A stretch of DNA of 56,801 nucleotides from NCBI GenBank assembly GCA_949065595.1, contig CARSXK010000004.1:1-56801 (forward strand), read 5' to 3'. Position 1 is the first letter of the stretch. Every line of letters begins with the position of its first letter. The notes under the pieces were generated by a model that saw only the letters and a list, made by a program, of their open reading frames with translations, was not told the origin of the DNA and ran no database searches. The position numbers and the translations under genes are program-made. Below are positions 17,115-25,091 of this stretch, in pieces. The stretch is from UBA5026 sp949065595 (lineage in GTDB: Bacteria > Bacillota_I > Bacilli_A > RF39 > UBA660).

Positions 17115-18188
17115 GTGTATCGAGGAAAGTATCAAAAATTATTAATTGTAGTTTCCATTTTTTTAGTTGGAATTCTTTTGTTCTTTGTTTTGAAACCACG
17201 ACAAAAAAAGCAGGATGAATACACTTGTTATCCACAAATTATTTTAAAAGGTAATAAGATTGTTTCCGTTTTTGTTGGGGAGGAGTATCAAGAATCTGGG
17301 TATGAATTAAAAGATAGTTGTGGTGAAAATTTAGAGAGTAGAATTGAAATTCAAAGTGATTTGAATAGTAATAGACCAGGTACTTATCAAATTGTTTATA
17401 AGGTTAGTAATCAATATGGTAATTTTACAGAGGAAAAACGATATGTAACAGTAAAGGCAAGTTCTCTTTCTTATCAGGATACTTACGATAAGATTGATAA
17501 TAAGGTACGGGGCTGGGGAATTCCCAATAAGAAGGATGGAGCACGACCCATTGAAGCAGGCAGTGTGAGAGAAAACCTGTTGCAATATAATGCGTATTTA
17601 ATTGGAAATGATGAAAAAAAACTATATTTGACATTTGATGAAGGAAGCAATGATACCTATTTGGAACAAATTGTAGATATACTGAATGCGAATGATGTGA
17701 AGGCAACTTTCTTTTTCTGTAGAAGATATATATTGGATCATCCTGAATTGATGAAAAAATTAGTGGAAACAGGGCATTCAGTTGGGAACCATACAGCTAA
17801 TCACTATCAGATGCCAAAATATGCAACAAGGGAAGGCTTTTCAAAATATATAGATGAGATTACAGCTGTAGAAGTGGCATTTGAACAGGTAACTGGCACT
17901 TCAATGGACCGTATTTACCGGGAGCCAAAAGGGGAATATAGTTATCGTAGTTTGCAGATTGTCAAGGATTTAGGGTATAAGACCTATTTTTGGAGCGTTG
18001 CCTATTTAGATTATGCGGATGATGTGAGCAAAGAAAGAGCTTTTCAAGAACTCACTTCTAGAGTACATAATGGCGCGATTTATTTGATTCATCCTAAAAA
18101 TAAAGGTAATTATGAAGCTATGGATGATTTTATTAAAGCGATGAAACAACAAGGTTATACATTTGATTTGGTAAAAAATATTGGATAA
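17115..18188 (+). CDS. PdaA-like polysaccharide deacetylase with Ig-like domain
   Basis: 357 residues: an N-terminal membrane anchor (about residues 8-28), a DUF5011-type Ig-like domain (about 40-115, KIVSVFVGEEYQESGYELKD to YVTVK), and a NodB deacetylase. The catalytic features match PdaA, the muramic-delta-lactam deacetylase of the spore cortex: LTFDEGSNDTYLEQIVDIL (catalytic Asp), the zinc His pair GHSVGNHTANHYQ, YREPKGEYS, and a final His in IYLIHPK. B. subtilis PdaA lacks the Ig-like domain. The GTG at 17115 has GGGAGGT 7 nt upstream. The function is an assignment from family and sporulation context. Confidence 0.85.
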   Translation: MYRGKYQKLLIVVSIFLVGILLFFVLKPRQKKQDEYTCYPQIILKGNKIVSVFVGEEYQESGYELKDSCGENLESRIEIQSDLNSNRPGTYQIVYKVSNQYGNFTEEKRYVTVKASSLSYQDTYDKIDNKVRGWGIPNKKDGARPIEAGSVRENLLQYNAYLIGNDEKKLYLTFDEGSNDTYLEQIVDILNANDVKATFFFCRRYILDHPELMKKLVETGHSVGNHTANHYQMPKYATREGFSKYIDEITAVEVAFEQVTGTSMDRIYREPKGEYSYRSLQIVKDLGYKTYFWSVAYLDYADDVSKERAFQELTSRVHNGAIYLIHPKNKGNYEAMDDFIKAMKQQGYTFDLVKNIG

Positions 18189-18480
18189 TTTATTAGAAAA
18201 ACGATTCACGGAGATAAAACATCAGAATCGTTTTTTTGATAAAAATTATTCTAATGTAGGGAAGGGATTAAAAAATAAGGTAGATATATTTTTTAAATTT
18301 ATTAATAACGTTATCAATAAACATAAAGGTAAATTACATAACAAATTAATGAAAGAATTTGGAATTAATTCTAATATAAATAATATGTTAATAAGTAGAA
18401 TATTTAATGTAAAATCTAGATTTAAAGATACGGGTGAATTTATAAAAGTAAAAACTTATTACTGGGAATTAATATTTTAA
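18181..18480 (+). pseudogene. Unrecognised ORF, probable gene remnant
   Basis: An open frame of up to 99 codons that overlaps the end of pdaA. Its first third contains the pdaA terminator, and no start with a ribosome binding site is visible downstream. The sequence (KGKLHNKLMKEFGI, then SRFKDTGEFIKVKTYYWEL) is lysine- and asparagine-rich and matches no family I recognise. It may be the 3' end of a gene lost when the adjacent accessory patch arrived. The following gap 18481-18749 is AT-rich, with only a possible -10 (TATACT near 18686) for the MazG-like gene. Confidence 0.3.
18200..18236 (+). terminator. Intrinsic terminator after pdaA
   Basis: AAACGATTC arm, a 17-nt loop and GAATCGTTT, followed by a T-run. 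It falls inside the start of the following ORF, which argues against that ORF as an intact gene. Confidence 0.8.
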
Positions 18481-18749
18481 TCATTTAATAGTTAAAGAAT
18501 TGTTTGACCAAAAAGTAAAGTATCGATTTTATTATTAATTTTGGTTTACTATGTAAGAAAATTATATCTATGGGACTGCATTTATTAATGTGGTTTTTTC
18601 TTTATAAGTGTCTTACTAGTGAGAAATAATTAGTATTTGTTAAATAATTTTACGCAAATAGTCAAATTTTCTTGAATTTCATGTTATACTTAAATTAGAA
18701 AGGTGCTAATCTGAAAGAAAAATATATTTATTACGAAAAGGCGAGAGGA

Positions 18750-19076
18750 ATGAGTATTAATATGGAAGAATTAACTAAAAAGATAAGAAAATTTGCAGAG
18801 GAAAGAGATTGGTTACAATTTAACACCCCAGAAAATCTTGCTAAATCAATTGCGATAGAGGCTGGAGAATTATTAGAGTGTTTTCAGTGGAATAGCAATT
18901 ATGATAAGGATGAATTAAAATATGAAATAGCGGATGTAATGAATTATTGTATATTATTGTGTTCACAAATAGGAGTGAATCCGAAAGAAATAATTCTTGA
19001 AAAAATGGATATATCTGCTAAAAAATATCCAGTTGATAAGGCAAAAGGAGTTAGTACAAAATATACTAAATTATAG
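18750..19076 (+). CDS. MazG-like nucleotide pyrophosphohydrolase
   Basis: 108 residues, an all-alpha NTP pyrophosphatase. The metal-binding residues are visible in AIEAGELLECFQW (E-x-x-E) and KYEIADVMNYCILL (E-x-x-D). It resembles the stand-alone MazG-like proteins often called nucleotide pyrophosphohydrolase (RS21-C6/dCTPase-like). It precedes, by 19 nt, a GIY-YIG/DUF2075 gene, and the two look like an operon. In an accessory patch between sporulation genes and a mobile element, a defence role is plausible but inferred. The ATG at 18750 is chosen (AAGG 9 nt upstream); the ATG at 18762 is an alternative. Confidence 0.8.
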   Translation: MSINMEELTKKIRKFAEERDWLQFNTPENLAKSIAIEAGELLECFQWNSNYDKDELKYEIADVMNYCILLCSQIGVNPKEIILEKMDISAKKYPVDKAKGVSTKYTKL

Positions 19077-19095
19077 TTTTAAGGAGATATATACT

Positions 19096-20868
19096 ATGGA
19101 ATTAACCAATCCTATTATAAAAAAAATAGAGGACAATGAATTTAGTTTAAGCCAATTTGAAGAACAAATAAATGCCTGTAAAGATAAAAATGAAAAAATG
19201 ATTATACGGGATTATCCAACTGTATATATTCATACATGGGAAAATAAGGGTATTTATGAGGTTTATGTTGGAGAAACAAATGATATTTTTAGAAGAACAA
19301 GACAGCATTATGAGGATAGCCGATTTGCAGAAAACTGGCAATATAATTTAAAGTTAAGTGATAATAGTTTATATGTGATAGGCCATGAGCATTTTAATAA
19401 GTCATTAACTTTGGATATTGAAAATAAATTAAGAGATTATTTAACGGGTGTTGATAGTGTTAGGAGAGTTCATAATATAAAGGCAAATCCACAAAATCAG
19501 TATTATCCAGCAAATGAATTTGATCAAATATTTCATAAAATATGGAAAAATTTAACAAAATATAATAATAAATTATTTCCTTTAGAGAGTGAAGTAATTA
19601 ATTCTGCAATTTTTAAAGCCTCACCATTACATAAACTAACCAGAGATCAACAAAGGGCAAAGGAATTAATAATAAGTAAAATTATAGAGGCATCAATCAC
19701 TAGAAAAAGTGGAAAATTAATATTTGTAGAGGGTGGAACAGGAACTGGTAAAACAGTATTAAATAGTAGTACTTTTTACGAATTATGTTGTATGAATGAG
19801 ACATCTATTGAGGATGATTCTAAACCAAAAATTAAAGAATTAAAATGTTGTTTAATTGTTAATCACAAGGAACAAGAAAATCTTTATAGACAAATATTCA
19901 AAAAATTTGGTATTGAGGATAATACTTTATATTCCCCAATTAAGTTTATTAATAAGCATGACATTAATAGCCCTATTGATGTTGCATTCATAGATGAGGC
20001 ACATTTATTGTTAACGCAGGGTAAGCAATCTTATAAAGGTAAGAATCAGTTGCAGGATATTATGAACCGTGCACGGGTAACTGTTGTAATGTTTGATATG
20101 AGTCAAATTTTGACTGTTGAACAATATTGGGAATATGAACTTTTAGAAAAATATAAAAATATGGCAAGAGAAAATAATAATTATATTGTTCTTACAGAAC
20201 AATTAAGAATTCAAGCGAACAAAGATGTTATTCAATGGATTGAGAACTTTACGAAAAATGGTATTGTTACTAAACTTCCAAATAATTTAGAAAACTATGA
20301 TATTAAGGTATTCGATACACCAAAGCTTTTAGAAGATATGATAAAGCAGAAAGCAAAGGATAAAAATTCGAAATTGTCTAGATTAGTGGCTACATATGAT
20401 TGGAAATATAGTTCCTTGTATACAAATAATGAACAATATTGGGAAGTAACTATAGGTAAATGGCATAAACCATGGAATTATGAAATGGCCAGAAAATTTA
20501 ACAGGAATGAGAAAAAGAAAATTAAGGACAAAGCTTGGGATGAACAAGAACATACTATTGATGAGATAGGATCAACATTTACAATTCAGGGCTTTGATTT
20601 AAATTATGTTGGTGTGATTATAGGACCATCGGTAAAATATAGAAATAATCGGATTGTTTATTGTCCTGAGTTTAGCTGGAATCGCAGGGCAGTTATAAAA
20701 AGAAGGATGTCTGATGGTACCTATAAAGAATTCGGGGAACAATTAATAAAAAATCAATTAAGAGTATTAATGACTAGAGGTGTCAATGGTCTATATATTT
20801 ATGCATGTGACGAAGAATTAAGAGAACATTTAAAAAAATGTGTTGAAAAAAGATACATATATAAATAG
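19096..20868 (+). CDS. GIY-YIG plus DUF2075 helicase-like protein
   Basis: 590 residues. An N-terminal GIY-YIG-like nuclease module (YPTVYIHTWENKGIYEVYVGETNDIFRR, residues about 36-80) is followed by a DUF2075/Schlafen-type superfamily 1 NTPase: Walker A in VEGGTGTGKTVLNSS, Walker B in VAFIDEAHLLLTQG, sensor-like LTEQLRIQAN, STFTIQGFDLNYVGVI, and the C-terminal RVLMTRGVNGLYIYACD. The ATG at 19096 is preferred for the AAGGAGATAT upstream; an in-frame TTG at 18997 would overlap the MazG-like gene by 80 nt. Such proteins are thought to act on DNA or RNA ends. Pairing with MazG suggests anti-phage or stress function (inference). Confidence 0.8.
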   Translation: MELTNPIIKKIEDNEFSLSQFEEQINACKDKNEKMIIRDYPTVYIHTWENKGIYEVYVGETNDIFRRTRQHYEDSRFAENWQYNLKLSDNSLYVIGHEHFNKSLTLDIENKLRDYLTGVDSVRRVHNIKANPQNQYYPANEFDQIFHKIWKNLTKYNNKLFPLESEVINSAIFKASPLHKLTRDQQRAKELIISKIIEASITRKSGKLIFVEGGTGTGKTVLNSSTFYELCCMNETSIEDDSKPKIKELKCCLIVNHKEQENLYRQIFKKFGIEDNTLYSPIKFINKHDINSPIDVAFIDEAHLLLTQGKQSYKGKNQLQDIMNRARVTVVMFDMSQILTVEQYWEYELLEKYKNMARENNNYIVLTEQLRIQANKDVIQWIENFTKNGIVTKLPNNLENYDIKVFDTPKLLEDMIKQKAKDKNSKLSRLVATYDWKYSSLYTNNEQYWEVTIGKWHKPWNYEMARKFNRNEKKKIKDKAWDEQEHTIDEIGSTFTIQGFDLNYVGVIIGPSVKYRNNRIVYCPEFSWNRRAVIKRRMSDGTYKEFGEQLIKNQLRVLMTRGVNGLYIYACDEELREHLKKCVEKRYIYK

Positions 20869-20997
20869 AATTTATTATCAAAATTATAATTTATGGCAAT
20901 AAAATGAAATAGAACTTCAAATGTAGCTTAAAATAGTGTTTTTTCTTTTTGTCTCCAAACTGGGCAGCTTACATATAATGATTTAGGAGGAGATTAT

Positions 20998-21039
20998 ATG
21001 AATAATTTTCAAGTCGTTGTAGATGCTGGACATGGCTGA
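20998..21039 (+). pseudogene. Amidase gene, 5' fragment cut off by the integrated element
   Basis: Thirteen codons (MNNFQVVVDAGHG) then TGA. It has a strong AGGAGGAG ribosome binding site and a TATAAT at 20974-20979. This is the beginning of an Amidase_3-type N-acetylmuramoyl-L-alanine amidase; the body is at 30508-31692. The break falls in the zinc-ligand motif GHGG. Joining GGA at 21028-21030 to CAT at 30508-30510 restores the frame exactly. Confidence 0.85.
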
Positions 21040-21051
21040 TACAGTTATGCC
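21028..21051 (+). other. attL, left attachment junction
   Basis: Host sequence GGA joins CATGG (21031-21035), shared with the right end, then the element arm TGATACAGTTATGCC (21037-21051). That arm is an inverted copy (12 of 15) of the arm at 30489-30503. The non-palindromic central dinucleotide would be CA. Confidence 0.75.
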
Positions 21052-21094
21052 AAGACAAGTGAGAAGGCATGTTAGGGCAGATAATACAAGGAAT

Positions 21095-21118
21095 GATACA
21101 CATTGTATCGTTTTTTTT
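21095..21118 (+). terminator. Terminator just inside the left end
   Basis: GATACA (21095-21100), loop, TGTATC (21104-21109), then eight T. It would stop read-through from the interrupted amidase promoter into the element. Confidence 0.7.
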
Positions 21119-21189
21119 ATTTTGTCAAGGTAAAGGTCTTACCATGAGTTTATTTGCAATTCGTGTCTATAATAGTGTCATGAAAGGAG
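21113..21189 (+). repeat. 77-bp promoter/operator repeat, copy A
   Basis: 67 of 77 positions match copy B (25092-25168). It contains TTGTCAAGGTAAAGG, an imperfect dyad (GGTAA...TTACC), a TATAAT and ends in GAAAGGAG, the ribosome binding site of the ORF at 21197. It follows directly after a terminator. It is probably a shared control region recognised by one regulator. Confidence 0.7.
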
Positions 21190-21196
21190 CAAAAAA

Positions 21197-21445
21197 ATGT
21201 TTAATATGGGTATTGATTGGGACAATGAAATTAAATTTATTTGTAGTGTTGATTGGGACGATATAGTTAATTTACATAATATAAGAAAAGGGTTGAAAAA
21301 GGGAGAGTTTACCGAAATACAAATTGAAGAAAGACCTTGCGTTTTAATTAGTAAGCATAACATTTTATGTAATAAAACACTTTTAGAATGCGTATGGGAA
21401 CATGATGATATATTATTTATAAAAATGAAAAAAACGGTTGATTAG
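21197..21445 (+). CDS. Small hypothetical protein of the element
   Basis: 82 residues, acidic, no signal peptide or membrane segment; not recognised. It carries two near-repeats of the form GIDWDNEIKFICS and SVDWDDIVNL. GAAAGGAG stands 7 nt before the ATG, supplied by the 77-bp repeat that also drives the replication module, so the two are likely co-regulated. It ends tail-to-tail with the ribbon-helix-helix gene, sharing a terminator. Confidence 0.6.
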   Translation: MFNMGIDWDNEIKFICSVDWDDIVNLHNIRKGLKKGEFTEIQIEERPCVLISKHNILCNKTLLECVWEHDDILFIKMKKTVD

Positions 21446-21457
21446 CCGTTTTCTTTT
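21431..21457 (+). terminator. Bidirectional terminator between convergent genes
   Basis: AAAACGG (21431-21437), loop, CCGTTTT (21446-21452) then T-rich sequence. It overlaps the stops of both the plus-strand ORF and the minus-strand gene. Confidence 0.75.
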
Positions 21458-21645
21458 TGTATTTTATCTTTTAATTTTAAGTTATCTAGGGCATATCTTA
21501 TACATTGGTTTATCAATTCATTTCTACTAATATCAATTTCATTTGCTAGTTTGTCAATTTCTTCTAGCATAGTGTTATCTATACGAATTGTTGCAACAAC
21601 TTTTTCAATAGAAGTCGGTTTTTTATAAGGTTCAAATTCTTTCAT
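21442..21645 (-). CDS. Ribbon-helix-helix (CopG/Arc-type) DNA-binding protein
   Basis: 67 residues. The fold is suggested by a basic beta strand VVATIRIDNTMLEEIDKLAN followed by two helices (ISRNELINQCIRYALDNLKLK), the arrangement of CopG/MetJ-type repressors. Such proteins control copy number, toxin-antitoxin pairs or transfer genes in mobile elements. It is the only minus-strand gene of the element. It is a candidate regulator of the 77-bp repeats or of the surface-protein leader (inference). Confidence 0.7.
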   Translation of the reverse strand: MKEFEPYKKPTSIEKVVATIRIDNTMLEEIDKLANEIDISRNELINQCIRYALDNLKLKDKIQKENG

Positions 21646-21761
21646 AATTTCACGCCCTTTCTATATATATTTTAATGCTTTTTTGTCTTTGATAATATAC
21701 TTAATATGCGAAGTTAAAATACATCATATAATGTAATCTATGATAAAATACAAAAATGTAA

Positions 21762-21790
21762 TTGACACAATTTGATAATAGTAGTAGAAT
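21762..21790 (+). promoter_or_regulatory. Strong promoter for the surface-protein leader
   Basis: Consensus TTGACA (21762-21767), a 17-nt spacer and TAGAAT (21785-21790). The start near 21797 coincides with the first leader hairpin. Confidence 0.75.
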
Positions 21791-21795
21791 GAAAT

Positions 21796-21906
21796 TGTCG
21801 GTAAGAAGTACCATGTCCGACATTGCAGTAATGTTGGTGGCAGTATGCAGTTATGCCAACATATGCATTATCGGAACACAAGGAAGTTTATCGTGTTCCA
21901 TTTTTT
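21796..21906 (+). ncRNA. Structured, terminator-ended leader of the surface-protein gene
   Basis: Three hairpins in about 110 nt. Hairpin 1: TGTCGG (21796-21801) with CCGACA (21817-21822), competing with GGTA/TACC. Hairpin 2: TGTTGG (21832-21837) with CCAACA (21856-21861), competing with GGCA/TGCC. Hairpin 3: GGAACAC (21873-21879) with GTGTTCC (21893-21899) and six T, an intrinsic terminator 70 nt before the CDS. Alternative pairings suggest an attenuator or riboswitch; no known class recognised. The rest of the gap (21646-21761) is AT-rich with no feature. Confidence 0.55.
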
Positions 21907-21975
21907 AAATAATAATGTTTAAAGGACATTTATTATAGATAAAATTTTAATATGTTAGAAAGGAAAGATAAAAAA

Positions 21976-23250
21976 ATGAAAAAAACAAGTAAAATTTTAT
22001 TATCAGCATTAGCAGTATCTAGTATGTTCTTTACTATGACAGTTAATGCAGAAGAACTAACACCAAGTGAAAATCAAGAGCCAGTACAAGTAACTAGAAT
22101 GGGGGCAGAGACTTTTGATGCCATAACAAAGGAAAAATTTGATAGTATTGTCCCAAATACTATTGAAATTACTAAAACTAAAACAGAATTTTCTAATGCA
22201 GTTGTCAAAGATAATGGAAGTCTAAACGAGGATTTAACTAAAATAATAGAAGAAATTAATACAGAGATAGAAACAGAAATAATATCTTTATTTGAAAATT
22301 CAGGATATATGGATACAGAAGAGATAGAAAAAGAAGCAATAAAAGCACAATTTAATGACCCTTTTTACGATTTGTATTCAGTAACAGTTTCATTAAATAT
22401 AGATGGGAAAACAAAATATTCAAAAGATATAACAATTAAATATGCAAAAGAAAGTAATTATAGTGCAACTGATGAAACTTATGTAAAAAATGCCGTTAAC
22501 AGTATTAAATTTGCAAAATATGGCAATAGCGATTGGGGAATTGAAGAAAGTGATGCTGTATTTACAATGTATAACATAGGCGATGAAGAAAGTACTAAGA
22601 ATTGGGGGTATGAGAATTATGATTTTAATACCTTAATCAATGATAATTCTATAACTATTAAAACTTCAGTGTTTGCAGGTGGTTTTGGTGGTGGTACTCC
22701 TTGGGGTACTCCTGTATTATTACATTTTTATAAAAATGGTGTATTATATGAAACAAAGTCAATTTGGTATTTAGGTGCTTATGGAATAACACTAGAAAAT
22801 GGAACACCTGTTAATATGGCAAGATTAGAACAAGACGACGAAATTTACAAAGCAATGGCAAAAGAATTAGAAAGTAAAGGCTTTACAAATGTTCTAGGTT
22901 GTTATGAGTTGACGGCTTATGGAACAACTTATGACAATATGAGAGTATCATTTAATCTAGGAACTAACTATAATGGTAAAGAAGTGCAAATATTACATAA
23001 AAAGAAAGACAATACTTATGAAATATTTAAAACAACAGTAGCAGACGGAAAAGCAGAAATAACAGTTAATGAGTTTTCACCATTCATGATTGCTTTAACT
23101 GAAAACACTACTACTGAAAATGTAAATAAAGCACCTAACAATGCTCAAACTTCTTCAATGAATATTGTATTATATTCTATATTGGCTCTTGGCTCTCTAG
23201 TGGGAATTACTTATATATTAGTTAGCAATAAGAAAAAGGAAATAGCCTAG
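21976..23250 (+). CDS. Sortase-anchored surface protein
   Basis: 424 residues. A cleavable signal peptide (KKTSKILLSALAVSSMFFTMTVNA, about residues 2-25) precedes a Thr/Glu-rich mature region. The C terminus has a cell-wall sorting signal: a polar NNAQTSS, a hydrophobic segment (IVLYSILALGSLVGITYILV) and the charged tail SNKKKEIA. NAQTS would be a variant of the NPQT(N/G)-type motifs used by class B sortases, and a class B sortase gene follows. The middle domains are not recognised. The start is the ATG at 21976 (AGAAAGGAAAG upstream); an earlier in-frame ATG at 21952 would put the binding site inside the gene. It could serve adhesion, mating contact or exclusion. Confidence 0.8.
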   Translation: MKKTSKILLSALAVSSMFFTMTVNAEELTPSENQEPVQVTRMGAETFDAITKEKFDSIVPNTIEITKTKTEFSNAVVKDNGSLNEDLTKIIEEINTEIETEIISLFENSGYMDTEEIEKEAIKAQFNDPFYDLYSVTVSLNIDGKTKYSKDITIKYAKESNYSATDETYVKNAVNSIKFAKYGNSDWGIEESDAVFTMYNIGDEESTKNWGYENYDFNTLINDNSITIKTSVFAGGFGGGTPWGTPVLLHFYKNGVLYETKSIWYLGAYGITLENGTPVNMARLEQDDEIYKAMAKELESKGFTNVLGCYELTAYGTTYDNMRVSFNLGTNYNGKEVQILHKKKDNTYEIFKTTVADGKAEITVNEFSPFMIALTENTTTENVNKAPNNAQTSSMNIVLYSILALGSLVGITYILVSNKKKEIA

Positions 23251-23270
23251 TTGCTATTTCTTTCTATTTT
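23239..23270 (+). terminator. Terminator between surface protein and sortase
   Basis: GAAATAGC (23239-23246), loop, GCTATTTC (23253-23260), then T-rich. It overlaps the stop codon and should reduce sortase expression relative to its substrate. Confidence 0.7.
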
Positions 23271-23276
23271 AGGACT

Positions 23277-24023
23277 ATGAAAAGAAAAATTAAAGTAAAA
23301 AATATTATATTGATTTTATTTATAGTAGTGTTCTTATTCTCTACTACTCAAATTGTGTTATTCTTATTTGATTCACACAAAAATAAAAAGGAAACAAAAG
23401 AACTTATACAAGATGTTATCAATATAGAAATAGAAGAAGAAAAAGAAGTTTTTAAAATTGATTTTGATAAGTTATTATCTATTAATAGTGATACTGTTGG
23501 TTGGGTACGATTTAATAGTGATAAGGTAAATAACCCTATTGTACATACAAGTGATAATTCGTATTATTTAAAAAGGTCTTTTGATAAATCATATAATCAA
23601 GCAGGAGCAATATTCATGGACTACAGAAATACATCTTTTAATGATAAAAATGTTGTATTATTCGGTCATGCTATGCTAGATGACACAATGTTTGGCTCAC
23701 TACAAGACATATTTAAAAATGGTTTCTTTGATACGAAAGAAAATAACTATATTCAAATATACAATAAAGACAATGAACTTCTAACCTATCAAATATTTAG
23801 TTATTATATTATTGAAAAGGAAGAATATTATATAACTACTTCATTTAATAGTGATAGTGATTTCAATAAATTTATTGATACCATTACAAGAAGAAGTTAT
23901 AAAAAATTTGATGTTGAAGTAAATACAAGTGATAAAATACTTACACTCTCTACTTGTTCGGGTACGGGTGGAACATCTAAAAGAAAGGTTGTACACGCAA
24001 AAAGAGTTGAAAATTTAGAATAG
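23277..24023 (+). CDS. srtB: Class B sortase
   Basis: Membrane-anchored transpeptidase of 248 residues that links surface proteins to peptidoglycan. It has an N-terminal signal anchor (residues about 9-30), the class B motif DTVGWVRFNSDKVNNPIVH with YYLKRSFDKSYNQAGAIFMDYRN, the catalytic His in VVLFGHAMLDDTMFG, the catalytic Cys in LTLSTCSGTGG, and the Arg shortly after (KRKVVHAKR). It lies directly behind its presumed substrate gene. Sortase-substrate pairs are known cargo of conjugative elements, but it is notable in an element this small. Confidence 0.9.
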   Translation: MKRKIKVKNIILILFIVVFLFSTTQIVLFLFDSHKNKKETKELIQDVINIEIEEEKEVFKIDFDKLLSINSDTVGWVRFNSDKVNNPIVHTSDNSYYLKRSFDKSYNQAGAIFMDYRNTSFNDKNVVLFGHAMLDDTMFGSLQDIFKNGFFDTKENNYIQIYNKDNELLTYQIFSYYIIEKEEYYITTSFNSDSDFNKFIDTITRRSYKKFDVEVNTSDKILTLSTCSGTGGTSKRKVVHAKRVENLE

Positions 24024-24030
24024 TCTATAA

Positions 24031-24074
24031 AATAATTTTGGGACAAATAATTGTGATCCAAAATTATTTTTTGT
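24031..24074 (+). terminator. Terminator after the sortase gene
   Basis: AATAATTTTGG (24031-24041), a 16-nt loop and CCAAAATTATT (24058-24068), then T-rich sequence. Confidence 0.8.
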
Positions 24075-24130
24075 TTTAATATATATAATAATGGTAAAAA
24101 ATGGTATAATTGTCGTAGGAGGAATGCTTT

Positions 24131-24592
24131 ATGAATAATGAAATAGAATTTATTTGTCAAAAATGTGGAAAAAATTTTTATAAATCAAATGAGGAAAAAG
24201 TAATAAAATGCCCCTTTTGTCATGCTAAAGATACTTTTATGTCATTAAGTCAAAAAGACTTTGAAAATATTATGGAAGTGGAAAATCTAAAAATTACTTG
24301 TGATAATTGCTTGGCTAATTTTAACGGAGAACAATTGATAACTAATGATTTTAAATGCCCAACATGTAATAAAAAGTATAGTGAAGATAGTGTATACAAT
24401 TCAATAAAAAAGATAGAAAAAAGATATGCATGTAATACATGCAATTGTAAATTTTCAACGGAAGTATTTTTTGCATATAATGGTTCTTGTCCTAATTGTC
24501 ATGATAATTTAATGTCTATTGAACAATGGGAAGATTATAAAGCAGTTGAATTAGACGGAAAAATACCTGATGAAGATTGGCAAAATTTGTAA
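24131..24592 (+). CDS. Multi-zinc-ribbon protein
   Basis: 153 residues with six CxxC-type cysteine pairs forming three probable zinc ribbons: CQKCGKNF...CPFCHA, CDNCLANF...CPTCNKKY and CNTCNCKF...CPNCHD. There is no catalytic domain or membrane segment. Repeated ribbons usually bind nucleic acid or partner proteins; the exact role is unknown. A TATAAT lies about 30 nt upstream, and TAGGAGGAATG precedes the start. It is followed after 24 nt by the XRE-type gene, so the two probably form a regulatory pair. Confidence 0.65.
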   Translation: MNNEIEFICQKCGKNFYKSNEEKVIKCPFCHAKDTFMSLSQKDFENIMEVENLKITCDNCLANFNGEQLITNDFKCPTCNKKYSEDSVYNSIKKIEKRYACNTCNCKFSTEVFFAYNGSCPNCHDNLMSIEQWEDYKAVELDGKIPDEDWQNL

Positions 24593-24616
24593 TATAGTGC
24601 TGAATAGAGGTTAATT

Positions 24617-25048
24617 ATGAAAAATGAAGAATTAGAAGAATTAGTATGTAGATTTGAAGATAATTTTGGTATAGACGGAAAGTTAGAGAAAAACTTTTCT
24701 GAAAAATTTAAAATACTACTAGAAGAAAAAGAAATTGAAGTAGACGAATTTATGGAAGAAACGGGGTTAAGCGATGAAATATTTGGTAATTATTGCAAAG
24801 GGAAAAGTGACCCAAGTTTAAGAAGTATAACCGCATTTTGTCATGCTTTTGAATTTGATAGAAATGCTTTTGATAGTTTATTAAAAGCGGGAGGCTTCAC
24901 AGTTAATTATCGAAAGAAAAGAGATTGTGCATATGCTTTTTTGATAACTGATTGTGCTGATTTGAGCATTGAAGATTGTAATAAAATTTTAAAAAAGATA
25001 GGGTTGGAAGAACACGAATTATTGCCAATACCTAAAAAATTAAAATAA
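24617..25048 (+). CDS. XRE-like helix-turn-helix protein
   Basis: 143 residues, acidic. The central segment FSEKFKILLEEKEIEVDEFMEETGLSDEIFGNYCKGKSDPSLRSITAFCHAF (about residues 27-78) has the pattern of a Cro/C1-type helix-turn-helix (helix, turn with GLSDE, recognition helix, P-S-L-R-S-I-T). The C-terminal half, with several cysteines and no known domain, may sense a signal or bind a partner. It sits between the sortase unit and the second 77-bp promoter repeat, and is a natural candidate for the regulator of excision and transfer genes (inference). Confidence 0.6.
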   Translation: MKNEELEELVCRFEDNFGIDGKLEKNFSEKFKILLEEKEIEVDEFMEETGLSDEIFGNYCKGKSDPSLRSITAFCHAFEFDRNAFDSLLKAGGFTVNYRKKRDCAYAFLITDCADLSIEDCNKILKKIGLEEHELLPIPKKLK

Positions 25049-25091
25049 TATATATCGTTGTTTTATAAGGTCATAACTTAATAATTATGGC

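Noticed and set aside
18997..19095. Longer start for the GIY-YIG/DUF2075 protein
   Set aside because: It overlaps the MazG-like gene by 80 nt and has no ribosome binding site, whereas AAGGAGATAT precedes the ATG at 19096.
21796..21906. Known cyclic-di-GMP or guanidine riboswitch upstream of the surface protein
   Set aside because: The conserved cores of those classes are not visible; it is kept as an unassigned structured leader.
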